Positions 1-10,016 of a DNA stretch of 64,000 nt are shown here, piece by piece; position 1 is the stretch's first letter; every line of letters begins with the position of its first letter. Under the pieces are notes generated by a model. It did not search any database, was not told the DNA's origin, and saw only the letters and a list, made by a program, of their open reading frames with translations. The DNA is from Sambucus nigra (Eukaryota > Streptophyta > Magnoliopsida > Dipsacales > Adoxaceae), in NCBI GenBank assembly GCA_949130495.1, contig OX422221.1, positions 24,377,917 to 24,441,916 on the forward strand. Direction: 5' to 3'. The translations under genes were made by a program, and so were the position numbers.

Positions 1-560
1 CGAGGACCCTTCTTGAATAGATGCCGCAGTTGGGTGACGTCCCTCTGGAGCCCAGTAGCAATTACATAAGCTCGTCGAACATCGTCACGCAGCTCCTCCA
101 TCTCCCTATCACGCTGTTCCTCGGCTTCCTCGTTCCTGACCCTGGCACCCCTACCAGCACGCGGAAGGGGAGGACGAGATCCATCTCGCGACGATGAGGA
201 GCCTTGCAGGACTGCCGAAACGGTGCTCGACGAATGCTCCTTAAGCTTTAAGACCTCCCTCCTCAGGGCTTCATTCTCCTGCTGCAGGAACTCCCCAACC
301 TGGTTAATCTCGGGTTCCTATAGTAACCTTGCTCTCAGTGCGCTGACTTCTTCTTGTATTGAGGCACCGATTTCTTCCATTTCTTGGAGCCTGTCCTTTA
401 GCTTAGCCACTAGCTCGGACTGCTCCTTATATTTCTGATTCCTAGACCTTAGTGACTTGCAAAGTCTAACAAAGGCCTGGCGAACTTCAGGGCTTGCATT
501 AGGACCAAAGGTCCTGCCCAGTTGGGAAGTGGCAGGAATATAGTCATCAACATCAACCAA
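1..560 (-). pseudogene. C-terminal coiled-coil exon of the antisense gene
   Basis: The exon follows an acceptor TTTTTCTTGTAG just right of 560. It begins VDVDDYIPATSQLG and continues as charged heptads to the window edge. One TAG at 318-320 interrupts it; on both sides the same frame stays open, so this is a single nonsense change. After the stop come a Ser-rich patch and another Glu/Arg-rich helix. The natural end is outside the window. Confidence 0.6.
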
Positions 561-719
561 CTACAAGAAAAATAAAGATAGAGGAAAGGAAGAGATCAGC
601 ACAAACAAAAGAAGAATCTTCTCATTTCATCCATAAAAGTCAAGTACATCGAGCAGAAACTTGAAAAATTACAAGCAAAAAGTACAGAATTAAATCCTAA
701 GGGCAGATTAACTGGAAAC
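561..719 (-). other. Intron of the antisense gene
   Basis: Minus-strand donor GAG|GTTTCC and acceptor CTTGTAG|TTGG. Both flanking codons are in phase 0. The acceptor is preceded by a T-rich tract, as usual in plant introns. Confidence 0.55.
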
Positions 720-1379
720 CTCAGGCGGCCCAGCAGTGTCTGGCTGCTTCCCCTTGTCAGCAGCAGCAGAGGCATCCTCCTCTGCAGGAATGCCCTCAGT
801 CGCTCGAGCAGGGCAAACACCAGCAGGAACTGTATCAGAGGGAAGATCAGCACCCTCGATGGCTGGGGCAGGAGCTTCTTCGTCCACAGTTGGCTTGGGA
901 CCCGGGTCATGCTCGTCAAATAGGGAAGACTCAACATCTACACCAGCAGCTAGAAGAGCTTTGTTCCAGCCCTTCTTGAAGTTCAGACGGCTGATGTAGC
1001 CTATCTGAACCTCGGCATCTTCATAAGCAGCAGCCCACCCGGAGTTGTATGAATCCTCCTTGGCAGTGGCTACCTGGGCCTTCTCCACCTTCAGCTGCTC
1101 GGTCAGAATCCTATTCTCCTCTGCGAGATCCAGCTTTCTCGAGCAGACTAAGTCGTAAGCCTGTCTTAGCTCGCCCAGCTCCTTAACTGCCTCATCCATC
1201 TCTCGATTGGAGTTGACGAGGGCCAGATCAGAAGAAACCCTAGCTGCGTCAGCAGCCTTCAAATCAGCCTCCAGCTGAGAACCCTTGGCTTCTAAAGCAG
1301 ACTTCTGCTGCTCCAACTCGTCGTTCCTTCTCACCAGCTCATCGCGAGAGCGATAGAGCACAGCAAAGTCAGTCACAAA
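720..1379 (-). pseudogene. Coiled-coil exon of the antisense gene
   Basis: This uninterrupted 220-codon exon starts FVTDFAVLYRSRDELVRR and is rich in Glu, Lys, Ala and Leu in heptad spacing for its first 130 residues. A short aromatic/glycine stretch (SGWAAAYEDAEVQIGY) and an acidic Pro/Ala-rich tail follow. It has no stop, unlike its neighbours. No enzymatic motif is visible. Similar coiled-coil tails occur in predicted plant proteins derived from gypsy antisense ORFs. Confidence 0.6.
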
Positions 1380-1459
1380 CTGCAAGGAATAAAGAAGAAA
1401 TCAAGAAGAGGAAACCATCAAAACTTGTTAAAAAATTGAAAATTGAAAGAGGATTTTAC
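1380..1459 (-). other. Intron of the antisense gene
   Basis: Donor CCTTG|GTAAAATCC and acceptor TTATTCCTTGCAG|TTTG on the minus strand. It is 80 bp long, AT-rich and phase 0, and is the best-looking of the four introns. Confidence 0.65.
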
Positions 1460-2277
1460 CAAGGCTAGCCTCTGACTAGCTTGCAGGGCCAATTGATCAG
1501 ACCCCAGCGCCCTCTGGCAATCTGCAGGGAGAACTGCCCTCTCAAGCAGTGCAGGAGCTATCCGAGGAGAGATGGCAACCGAAGCCCCCTCGGGCAAAGC
1601 AGATACCGGGACTAAGGCTTGCCCTGCCTTTGTCCTGGACTACATCTTTTTTCTCTCCTCCTCCTTCTCTTTCTCCATCCTCCTCCTCTCATCCATTCTC
1701 TTCTTCTCCTATACCTTCTTCCTCTCCTCCTCCTTCTTTCTCTCCCTCTCTTTCACCTGCTCTTCCTCTCTCCTCTTCCTCTCTTGCTCCTGAGAGGAAG
1801 GCCGAGAACCAGTAGCCACGGCCCCAGATGCAGACTTCTGTTTCTTTGACCTTTGTGCAAGGAGCACGTGGTTATCATCATCATCATCTCTGATCAGGTT
1901 CTTCCTTGGAGGTATCTCTTCACCAAAACTGTTAGAAGTGCTCGACGATCCTCGAGCTTCAGAATTCTCCTCAGAGTCAGAAGAACTGCTACTTTCAGAG
2001 CTTCCTTCACCTAGATTTCCTGCAAGTTCACTCTCGGAGTTGCGCTCTTCTTCATCCAACTGGATCGCCTCGGCAGTAGTCTATCCCAAGGAATCAAACT
2101 CTGGCACACTGTCCACAGGTCGTGCTATGAAGCTGGAGCCTACGTTCTTATACTCTAACAGGAAGGAAACAGACCTAGGATGCTCACCGTCACCCAAAGG
2201 CTCTCTGATATTCCAAGCTTTCACCAACTCCGAGATTCGAACCTTGCTAAGAGCAGGCTCCAAGTTCTTTGACCCTG
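1460..2277 (-). pseudogene. Acidic and basic low-complexity exon of the antisense gene
   Basis: Reading leftward, the exon encodes a short globular piece (SKVRISELVKAWNIREP), an acidic Ser/Glu tract, a DDDDDN run, then a long Lys/Arg/Glu repeat. The last explains the extreme CT-richness of the plus strand at 1640-1790. TAG codons at 2081-2083, 1709-1711 and 1640-1642 interrupt one otherwise continuous frame. The acceptor CTTCTACAG lies just right of 2277, and the split codon fits the donor at 2354. Confidence 0.55.
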
Positions 2278-2353
2278 CTGTAGAAGAAAAAGCAAAGAGG
2301 AGTTAGAAAAGTCATAAATCAGCAGAAATTGAAACAACAGTACAAATGTCTAC

Positions 2354-2923
2354 CTATATATTCTTCCCCATAAAAGGGGACAGTAAACCTCTCAGACCTC
2401 GACCCTTCGAATAGGGTAGAATATTTCCAATTTCTAATATGAAAGCCCTCTTGCCAATAGTCCTTATGGGAATCAGGTAGATTAACTACCAATACCCAGT
2501 CAGGACTCCTGGCTTTGAGGTAGATGACACCTGAGCTAGTTCGAGAAAAAAAAATAACAGAAATAGACCTCGGCAAGTCCTAACTTAGTACCGTACAACT
2601 GATTTATTCTATGTACACCGTTTACTATTTTCCACACATTTGGCGAGCATTGTGCGGGGACAATATTGAAATTACCAAAGAAATGCAAAAATAGATCATT
2701 AGAGGGAAAAGTAAGTCCCCCTAGGAAAGCAAAAAACATGGATCCAGTGGGCATCCTCTATATCCCTAACATTCTTGGGAGGTGAAGCACAACACTCAAT
2801 CTCTACCCACTCAGGGATGTTGTAGAACTTTCTAAACTCAGAGATCGACCTATTTTTAATCTTCGCCATTGGAAAGCACAAAGAAAAGCTACAAACCAAA
2901 GAGAAAATGCAAAGAAAGGGCAC
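2354..2923 (-). pseudogene. N-terminal globular exons of the antisense gene (plant-transposon-domain-like)
   Basis: Two exons, 2923-2592 and 2530-2354, are joined by a 61-bp intron (donor G|GTACTAAG, acceptor AGCTCAG|GTGTC). Recognisable segments are NIVPAQCSPNVWKIVNG and HKDYWQEGFHIRNWKYS, which resemble the conserved 'APxQLxPNxW...' and 'xGWKxxFFxV' blocks of predicted plant-transposon-domain proteins. Between about 2700 and 2754 the reading frame changes by one base, so the N-terminal exon is also broken. The start codon is uncertain; an ATG near 2868 (MAKIKNRSISEFRKF) is the likeliest. Confidence 0.5.
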
Positions 2924-3250
2924 GAAAAACTTACAAAATAGAAGATCGATTCAAGTGCTGAAGAAGCACGAGCTCAAGATGACTAAAAAGCAATGAAAAT
3001 GGGGATTGAGAGCAAAGGGAATGATGCTCTAGAATTATCAGAAGATGGACGAGTGCTGGAATGTCTGAAACGACGGAAAAGATGTGGTTATCCCAACGAG
3101 CCTTCAAATTCTAATCATAGTGCACTGTAAGCAAAGCGGCTGTCGCCAAAATCAACTCCACAGCTCCCGAGGAATTGCAACCCCGCCATTATGGCTAATT
3201 ATTTAAATTTGTTGGGCCCGTGGACATGGCACAACAAATTTAGGGGCAAT

Positions 3251-3656
3251 TGTGGGTTCCCAGAATTTAGGCCCATGGGCCTGGACGAGTAGCCCCGTCC
3301 TGGTGGCCTAAAGTCCAGGCCCTTCATCTTTCATATTAACCCAGTCTCCCCCCACGATCCCATAAAAGAAAGTTATTAGGGAGATGGGAAACGTGGAGGA
3401 ACCGATCACCTCCACTCACTTGCATGTAATAGTATATATTAAACCCTAGGTCCGGGGCAAAAGGACAAGTTGTATTCTCTGTACTCATTCTCCAGAACAT
3501 AGAGAAATAATACTGACTGCACTACCGTGGACGTAGGCACACTTTTGCTGAACCACGTATATCTTTTGTTGTGTGATTGACATTTAGTTTTCCTTGTTAT
3601 TTCTCGGTAATTGCTTCTCTCACATTTATTTGTGTTACATAACAATTGTCACCACA
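3251..3656 (+). repeat. 3' LTR of the gypsy element (about 406 bp)
   Basis: It starts TGTGG and ends CCACA, a 5-bp terminal inverted repeat with TG...CA ends. A TATA-like ATAAAAG is at 3362-3368. The CCGTGGACGTAGGC motif at 3525-3538 lies in the presumed R/U5 region. The partner LTR is outside the window, so neither target-site duplication nor age can be judged. Confidence 0.65.
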
Positions 3657-3992
3657 GTCATCTCCAAATGATGTTGATGCTTTAGATTTACACTTTTTCT
3701 TCTTGACCTGTTGTATCCTGCTTATCCCCCGAGTTGATAGGAAATCATTTCACATAACCTTTTTAGGCGGTGACCAGCTATAGTACGAAAGTTTTTGTCC
3801 GAACATAGTTTTTAGGGGAACATGGGTTAAGAAGGGTGAATCTTCATCAGGCATGTACACATGGTTATGCATTTTGTAGTTTAATCTGAAGTTAGTATAA
3901 CTAAGTTTTAGGCGTATATGTATGACAAAATGAACAAATGAGTTATTGACACTCTAACTAATAACGAGACGATATACTTAAAGGGAAGAAAT
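3657..3992. other. Unassigned spacer
   Basis: This 336-bp AT-rich stretch lies between the gypsy LTR and the Harbinger element. I see no coding frame, repeat or RNA gene in it. Confidence 0.5.
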
Positions 3993-4009
3993 GGTCATCT
4001 CCAGAAGTT

Positions 4010-4334
4010 CCTTCTTTACCGTTCAATTTTGGTCGGTTCTTTTTTTACCGTCCAAGTACGAGTGGTCACATCATATTAAAGTTGAAAATGACCATGAACA
4101 AGCCATAGGAGCCTTCTTTACCGTTCAATTTTGGGCGGTTCCTTTTTTATCGTGCAAGTACGAGTGGTCACATCATATTAAAGTTCAAAGTGACTATGAA
4201 GAAGCTAGAGGATCCTTCTTTACCGTTCAATTTTGGGTGGTTCCTTTTTTACCATCCAAGTACGAGTGGTCACATCATATTTAAGTTGAAAGTGACTATG
4301 AACAAGCCAGAGGAGCCTTCTTTACCATTCAATA
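4010..4334 (+). repeat. 102-bp tandem repeat, about 3.2 copies, in the Harbinger subterminal region
   Basis: The motif CCTTCTTTACC begins at 4010, 4112, 4214 and 4316, exactly 102 bp apart each time. Each full unit contains TTCAATTTTGG(G/T)(C/T)GGTTC and CGAGTGGTCACATCATATT. Because 102 is divisible by three, the repeat gives a spurious open frame. The units differ by scattered substitutions. Confidence 0.92.
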
Positions 4335-4415
4335 CTATAAATAAACGATTTAGATGGATGTTGAGCACAATAATATTTCCTCTGAATATAACAATTTTTC
4401 CCAAGTCCATAAAAA

Positions 4416-5777
4416 ATGTCTAATAATGATCTGGAGGAGACAATATTAGCGCAGATCGCCCAATCTTATGATCTCGACTCAGATGACGAAATCGCCGCAA
4501 TCCACAACAGATTGCAGAGTGCAATCTATCCATCGTCCTTACTACACAGTGGTAGGAAAATACATGAGAGAAGAACGGTGTACAGGGATAGAGAGACGGG
4601 TCATCGTAATTTATGGAAAGATTATTTCCAAGAGAACCCCACTTATCCTGAAGAAATGTTCAAATGTAGGTTCAGGATGAACAAGGCGATCTTCAATCGT
4701 ATTCTAGAAGCAGTCTGTGAAAAAGATTCACGTAGGTTTAGGATGAACAAGGCGAGCTTCAATCGTATTCTAGAAGCAGTCTGTGAAAAAGATTCATATT
4801 TCATCCAGAGAGCCGATTATGTTGAACGAATGGGATTAAGCTCTCACCATAAGATTGTTTGTGCACTTCGTATTTGGGCGTACGGTGGATGCGGGAATTT
4901 ACAGGATGAATATTTAAAAATAGTCGAGACGACAGCGATTGAGACTTTAAAACGGTTTTGTAGGGCTATAGTGAAGGTGTTTATGCCGGAGTATTGTTGC
5001 ACACCTACTGTCAAAGATATAGACCGCATGCAGCCCGACAATGAATGACGTGGTTTTCTCGGAATGATTAGGAGCATTGATTGCATGCATTGGGAATGGA
5101 ATAACTACCCACATGCATGGAAAGGGCAATATCAAGGACATTGCCATGCTTCCACTATAATTTTAGAGGCAGTGGCATCTTATGATACTTGAATTTGGCA
5201 TTCGTTCTTTGGGATGCCTGGTTCATGTAATGATCTGAATGTTCATGCCAGATCTCACGTGTTTGAAGAACTTATGGAAGGAAATCGCACCCCTATGCAC
5301 TTCGAAGTAAACGGAAACGCATATGACACAGAGTACTACCTTGCAGATGGTATATATCCGCACATCGCAACTATCGTCAAGAGTTTCAAGAGACCAGTCA
5401 CTCAAAAACAAAAGGTGTTCACACAAGCTCAGGAAGGAGATCAAAAGGATATGGAAAGGGCATTCGGGATCTTATAACAACAGTTCCACTTTATCAGGAA
5501 CCCGACAAATTTCTGAGAATATAAAGACTTACGTGTAATTATGAAGGCTTGTGTCATATTACACAATATGATTTCCAATGAGGAGTTGCGTGACGGGACA
5601 TGGCGAGCTGACCTGCCCTTATGTGACCCACGTCCGTGCTTAAGTAGGCACAATCTTTCTTGCCATTATCAGTACCAGGTGCGGCAGGCAATGATGTGGA
5701 ACAAGGAAGCTCATAACCAGTTACGTGACGATCTTATGGAACACATTTGGATTCGTCATGCAGAATCATCAACTTGA
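4416..5777 (+). pseudogene. PIF/Harbinger transposase (DDE nuclease), four in-frame stops
   Basis: One continuous frame of 453 codons encodes a plant HARBI1/ALP1-like transposase, which would cut and rejoin the element ends. The N-terminal part includes NLWKDYFQENPTYP and FRMNKAIFNRIL. The catalytic core shows SIDCMHWEW (first Asp), CNDLNV and YYLADG (candidate second Asp) and MERAFGIL (Glu), so the acidic residues look intact. The frame never shifts, but stops occur at 5046 (TGA), 5190 (TGA), 5475 (TAA) and 5514 (TGA); the second and fourth sit where relatives have Trp. A 66-bp tandem duplication (4674/4740) repeats 22 residues around FNRILEAVCEKDS. Start chosen at the ATG of MSNNDLEETI. Full-length homologues are of similar size. 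Confidence 0.85.
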
Positions 5778-5933
5778 TTGTAATTTCTTTTTTATCCATT
5801 TACCCATTTATAACAATTATTTTCGTGCTGAATAAAAATTGGTTTGATAAAAATAGTCATTCATAAACATTGGTACAAAAGTTAATAACTAATAAATTTG
5901 GATTACATAAAGAACCCAACAAAATCTATTTAT

Positions 5934-6900
5934 CTATTCTAAGATGTTACGATATGCTTGAGACCGACGCTGCATTATCTGATTCATTCGCATCTCGTGA
6001 AAGGCATTTTGTTAGGGAGTGAATTTAGTTGTATCCATGTAAATAATCTGATCTTCGTCACGTTGGAGTTGAGCTTCATCACGTCGAAGTTGACCTTCAA
6101 ACTCTTTGGTGCAAATTGAAATTAAACCATCAATCTTTTCATTTAGAGTTCTCCTGATTGTTTGGGATTCTGCAGAATTTTTGTCATAAAGTGTGTTGAA
6201 TTCTTCGGAGTTCTCTAAAAGGGACGTGTTTGGAGCCGCACTGTTGGCGGCCGCTCGTTTCTTTCCTTTCTGTTTTGCCATTTTACGTCCTTCCGATCTT
6301 CTAAGAGCATTATTGAATTCCCTTAATTCATTGTCGTTCGAATCAAGCGGGCTCTCATTATTTTCGTCATCTGTATATTATGAACCGGTGGTTGACATGG
6401 AATACTTTGGCAAGTCCTTGAGCACCTCGTAGCATTGGTCGTAATTGAATTTGTGACCCTCTTTGCTTAGAAACTTATCTCTAGCTCGTTCGATCTATAT
6501 GAAAAAATATTCCTGCATTAGTGATGAATAGTTAAGAATTTACTAATAAATAATAAAATAAACGGAAATTGATTGTAATTACCCACGTAACCTTCATCGT
6601 GCCGCTATCTTTCCCGTTTCCGTAACCTTTGGACAACTTCGACGTATACAACAAACACTCGACATTAATTTTTTGGTATTTTCCCTGCAACGCATTCTCG
6701 GCTCGTTTGTAAATAACACCCTCGCTTGAGTTATATTCGTTGATAATTTTTTCGCACATGATTGTCCGTGATTGGTTAGTCCCCATACGACTATCTATAG
6801 AATATTTAACGTATGCCAGACAAAGTAACACCTTGTCGTGTGGAGTGAAATTTAGTAGCCGACTAGAACTTGGCGGAGTACTTTGTGAAGAAGTATCCAT
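5934..6900 (-). pseudogene. Harbinger-associated Myb/SANT-like protein, two exons
   Basis: PIF/Harbinger elements encode a second protein with a Myb/SANT-like trihelix that binds the element ends and helps the transposase enter the nucleus. Exon 1 (6900-6583) begins MDTSSQSTPP and holds the trihelix (DKVLLCLAYVKYSIDSRMG, then GKYQKIN). An 88-bp intron follows (donor ACGTGG|GTAATT, acceptor TTCATATAG). Exon 2 runs from 6494 with RARDKFLSKEGHKFNYDQC, a basic KQKGKKR patch and a C-terminal helix (EFEGQLRRDEAQLQRDED) like the NAM-associated domain. In-frame TAA codons at 6378-6380 and 6012-6014 interrupt it; the frame then stays open to a TAG at 5934-5936. Phase is kept across the intron. Confidence 0.8.
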
Positions 6901-7277
6901 TGAATTTTTGTAAATTGATGATAAGTAAAATAAAATATCAAGGTGTTGGTGTTAAAGAGTTTAGGGGAGCATAATGTATATATAAAAAAATAAATGTTAC
7001 TGCTGGTAATTTTTGTAGCCGTTATAATGTAACCGTTTGGCTATTTAATTTTTTTTATTTCTGGAGAGATGGGCGGATGAAAGTAAACCGCCCACATTCT
7101 AGGCGGTCAAGTTTTAGTCGCCCAGATGTGGGCCCCCCTTTGCACAATGTCTACCGGCCATGCAAATTTACATCCCCATTACACTTTCTCTCTCCCAAAT
7201 GTATACAATCTTCTACCCATTATGAGCTAAAACAGTCTAAATGTATACATTTAGAATGCCCATTAGAGATGACCTAA

Positions 7278-7975
7278 GAGTTCAATGGAATTGCTGACTT
7301 TTGTATTGAAAATTTAATATTGACTTTCACCACATTTTGTACCAATCAAGTTTTCAAGAAAACGACGAGCTTGGGCGGAATTAATAGAAATTCCTAAATC
7401 AAACATGGAAATCTCAACATATATATTTACTCCAGGACAAGTTCCATCAACTTCTTCCCGTAATGAATCATTTGAATGTGTTGAAATAGCCTTATTTAAA
7501 TTTGGAATAACCTCTAAAGGGGCATGTCATCATAAATGTGTGACTCCTCGTTTTGAGTAATGACAATAGCCCCGTTAACCCCATCTTCATGGCTTTGACC
7601 AAACTTTTTGTTTGAGTTGACATGTTATTTGGAGTTAGATTACTGTCAAATAGGACCCGTGGCCATTTGGTTAATAATCTCCCTAACTCTGTCCTGCATA
7701 GTCAGTACTTACACCAACTACCAGCTGGAATGAGTCGATTGTAAACCCCTTACTAGTATTGACTTCCTCAAAAGAAGCAACCAAACACATCTGGATGGAA
7801 ATCTCGCTAGCGGAATGAGAAACAAGCCTCCTATTATCAAAATCGGCTAATAACTTAGATGAGTTCGTAACATGTGGATTATTATATTATTGAAATTGTT
7901 GAATGCCACGCTCTAAGCGGGATCAACTACAGATTGAAAATTTGGATCATTTTCGGAATCCAACTGGAGATGAGT
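7278..7975. other. Unassigned, possibly decayed 3' part of the adjacent LINE
   Basis: AT-rich sequence with no long open frame. It lies downstream of the LINE ORF1 remnant in that element's direction, so it may be worn-out LINE sequence, but I cannot recognise a domain. Confidence 0.3.
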
Positions 7976-8805
7976 TTATAAGATTTTATTTCTTACAACT
8001 TGATTATCAAAAGAAACCTGAACCTTATAATGAGGATGAACTGAAGAACATCTCACATTATTCATAATCATCTTACTATTAGAAATAGCATGTCCCACGT
8101 AACCACAATAATCACAAAATGATGGCATTTCCTCAAATTTAATATTTATTGTAATAGTAGTAGCCTCTCCCTCAATGACTAATGAGTTTGGAATAGAGTT
8201 GCTAAAATCAACCGCAATCAACCCACTTGCATAATGACCAAGTTTTTGTTCAAGAGTAGAAGGATCAATTTTCATAGGCAAACCCACACCTCTAGATGTT
8301 TCTAATAACAATATAGGATGCCAATATTCAGCTGGTAAATGTAAAAATCTTACCCATCCATGTGATGTAGAAGAAACATATTTTGTTGGAGAAAAATTTG
8401 GATGAAATAACCTACCTAAATATTCAAAGACCCAAGCATCCGAGCTTTCTTCATATCATCCATTGATTCAAAAACCAAGCTGAAAAAACATTTTCCTTTT
8501 GCTGTAATCCTCCATAGTTGGTGAGTTTTTCGCTAATTTGTGAGGAGACCCTTGAGTCTATCTGTCATGATTGGTAGTCTTCCTTCAGCAAGAATGACTC
8601 TACCTAACAATCTGGATTTGCATAGTTGAATGGATTTTTTGTAGATATCGGAAGAGATTTTAATGTGTGGAGTGTTTTCATGAAAAGTTAGTTGTGGAAG
8701 ATCCGAGAAATAAGGAGTGATATTCTCAATCACCTTAAAAGTAGAAGAATCATGCTTTGAACCTTGACCACCAATAAGAACCGAGGCAAATGAATTATCA
8801 ATCAT
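7976..8805 (-). pseudogene. LINE (L1-type) ORF1 remnant: DUF4283 and zinc knuckle
   Basis: Plant L1 LINEs encode an ORF1 RNA-binding protein with a DUF4283 domain and a CX2CX4HX4C knuckle. Here the minus strand reads an N-terminal piece at 8805-8533 (TPHIKISSDIYKKSIQLCKS, LLGRVILAEGRLP) and, after a broken stretch, RGVGLPMKIDPSTLEQKLGH and PSFCDYCGYVGHAISNSK at 8311-7976. The last Cys of the knuckle is replaced by Ser. Stops and shifts at 8312-8532 separate the halves. No reverse transcriptase is visible nearby, so this is a fragment. Confidence 0.75.
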
Positions 8806-8820
8806 TCAGGAGAAGACACA

Positions 8821-9848
8821 CTTCAATCAAATCCAACCGAAAGTACATCAACTAGTACAACTGTTGATGAATTTTTAATTATGACAGATGATTGGATTTG
8901 AGGGGTAATAAACTATTGTCCTTAAGGTGTTATTTGCCAGCACTCGTACGGAGTTTGCTAACGGGTCTAGGAAAATTACCTCCAAGATACAACAAATCCA
9001 TGGGTTTATTCAAGTAGCAAACTTGAAGAATAACCCAGAACACTCTATGAAATTGGTAAAAAAAAATAATAGAGAGAGAAAGAGAATTTTCGGAATTAAT
9101 TATGATAGGTTTTTTTGCCTTCTATATATGGCCTCTTGTGGTGTCTATTCATGAACAGACACCACATCCAAAGGTTATTTAATCATGGCCCTTGGATATA
9201 TAACTATATTTTGAACGTTCCAGATTTGAACTAAAAAAGGTGCGACTGTACGGATTAATACTTAACGAAGTGGCGCCAAAATCCGATGGTTCAGATCCAC
9301 TCGCGTCATAATTACGTGTCATTTATTATGGATTTAATCTGGACCGTTGGATCTTTTGATGTTGTCAAAAATCAAAGGCTCCTACTGCTCCTCGCGACGA
9401 TGCGAAGTGCAAAGTGCGCCTCTAAAGCGCCCAATCGCACTTTCGCGCGTGTGCGGAGGGTGCTTTGCACCATCCTTGGTGTACACTAGTAGCATACACT
9501 TCAATTCACAAAAGTAATCTCTTATGACACAAAAGCATTTATTAACCCACTAATTTTTTCACACTTTTCCAATGTGGGACTTTGGTTTTCCCACTTCCCT
9601 TTGTCTTTTCTTATTCCAACTAATTAATGGTTTTAACCTTTCATTTTCTCTAACCATTAATACCCATTAATATTAAAATCATCCAACAACAACTCTAGTC
9701 ATACCATTTTTCGAAGCTTTAAATGTTCAACCTTCATTATGTACCATAAAAGCTGTTTGCAATTTAAATATGAAAGTTGAGCGGTACTTTCCATATTATG
9801 AAGTTTTATCATATTATTTCAAATAATTGCTCAAATTTTTTAATACAA
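8821..9848. other. Unassigned region with inverted repeats
   Basis: No gene is recognisable. It holds the palindrome at 9137-9166 and a second imperfect inverted repeat (CCGATGGTTCAGAT near 9281 against ATCTGGACCGTTGG near 9338). A GC-rich patch at 9390-9475 stands out in AT-rich surroundings. Decayed small DNA transposons are a reasonable guess, not shown. Confidence 0.35.
9137..9166. repeat. 30-bp near-perfect palindrome
   Basis: The arms TGTGGTGTCT and AGACACCACA flank a core containing the palindrome TTCATGAA; one base pair mismatches over the whole 30 bp. Confidence 0.85.
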
Positions 9849-10016
9849 GTGAGGTTATTATTGAGTATCAACTATAAAATTTACTTTATTTTTTCGAGAG
9901 CAACATTAGTTAAGTAGTATCATGAAAGATTAGGGACATTATAACATTAAATTTTGTTGCAGTAGTTTTAATTGAAGTTATGCTTCTCTAATTTTCATTC
10001 ATCTGATCATTGTTAG

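Larger units (their letters stand above)
1..2923 (-). pseudogene. Spliced antisense gene inside the gypsy element
   Basis: A multi-exon reading frame runs leftward and is cut by the window edge. Exons: about 2923-2592, 2530-2354, 2277-1460, 1379-720 and 560-1, with GT-AG introns of 61, 76, 80 and 159 bp whose phases match at each junction. The first two exons encode a globular region like the plant-transposon/mobile-domain proteins found in Tat antisense ORFs. The third encodes a Ser/Asp/Glu-rich acidic tract then a Lys/Arg/Glu-rich tract. The last two are long coiled coils. The frame is broken by in-frame TAG codons at 318-320, 1640-1642, 1709-1711 and 2081-2083 and by a frameshift near 2700-2750. 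Function is unknown; the protein may be structural or regulatory. Confidence 0.7.
1..3656 (+). mobile_element. 3' part of a Ty3/gypsy LTR retrotransposon, probably Tat lineage
   Basis: The right end is a 406-bp LTR (3251-3656) preceded by a short purine-rich tract (TTTAGGGGCAAT, 3239-3250), so the element reads on the plus strand. Its gag-pol and 5' LTR lie left of the window. Between them sits a spliced gene on the opposite strand. Extra antisense ORFs between pol and the 3' LTR are a known trait of plant Tat-lineage elements, and the LTR carries the CCGTGGACGTAGGC motif I associate with that group. The lineage call is from memory of family features; no pol domain is visible here to confirm it. 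Confidence 0.72.
3993..7274 (+). mobile_element. PIF/Harbinger DNA transposon, nearly full length, defective
   Basis: The ends share GGTCATCTC(C/T)A as a short terminal inverted repeat (left at 3993; right as the reverse complement ending at 7274). Inside are the two proteins typical of the superfamily: a DDE transposase on plus and a Myb/SANT-like DNA-binding protein on minus, converging with 156 bp between their stops. Harbinger elements duplicate a 3-bp TWA target; here the right flank is TAA but the left is AAT, so the duplication is imperfect or the left boundary is off by a base or so. Tandem repeats fill the left subterminal region. Confidence 0.78.

Noticed and set aside
736..2306. 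Several plus-strand open frames opposite the antisense gene
   Set aside because: They are mirror frames of the Glu/Lys/Ser-rich minus-strand exons, rich in Ser, Leu and Phe as expected for the reverse of such codons.
3991..4284. Open frame of 97 codons over the 102-bp repeats
   Set aside because: It exists only because the repeat unit is a multiple of three. No start context or homology, and it lies in a transposon end.
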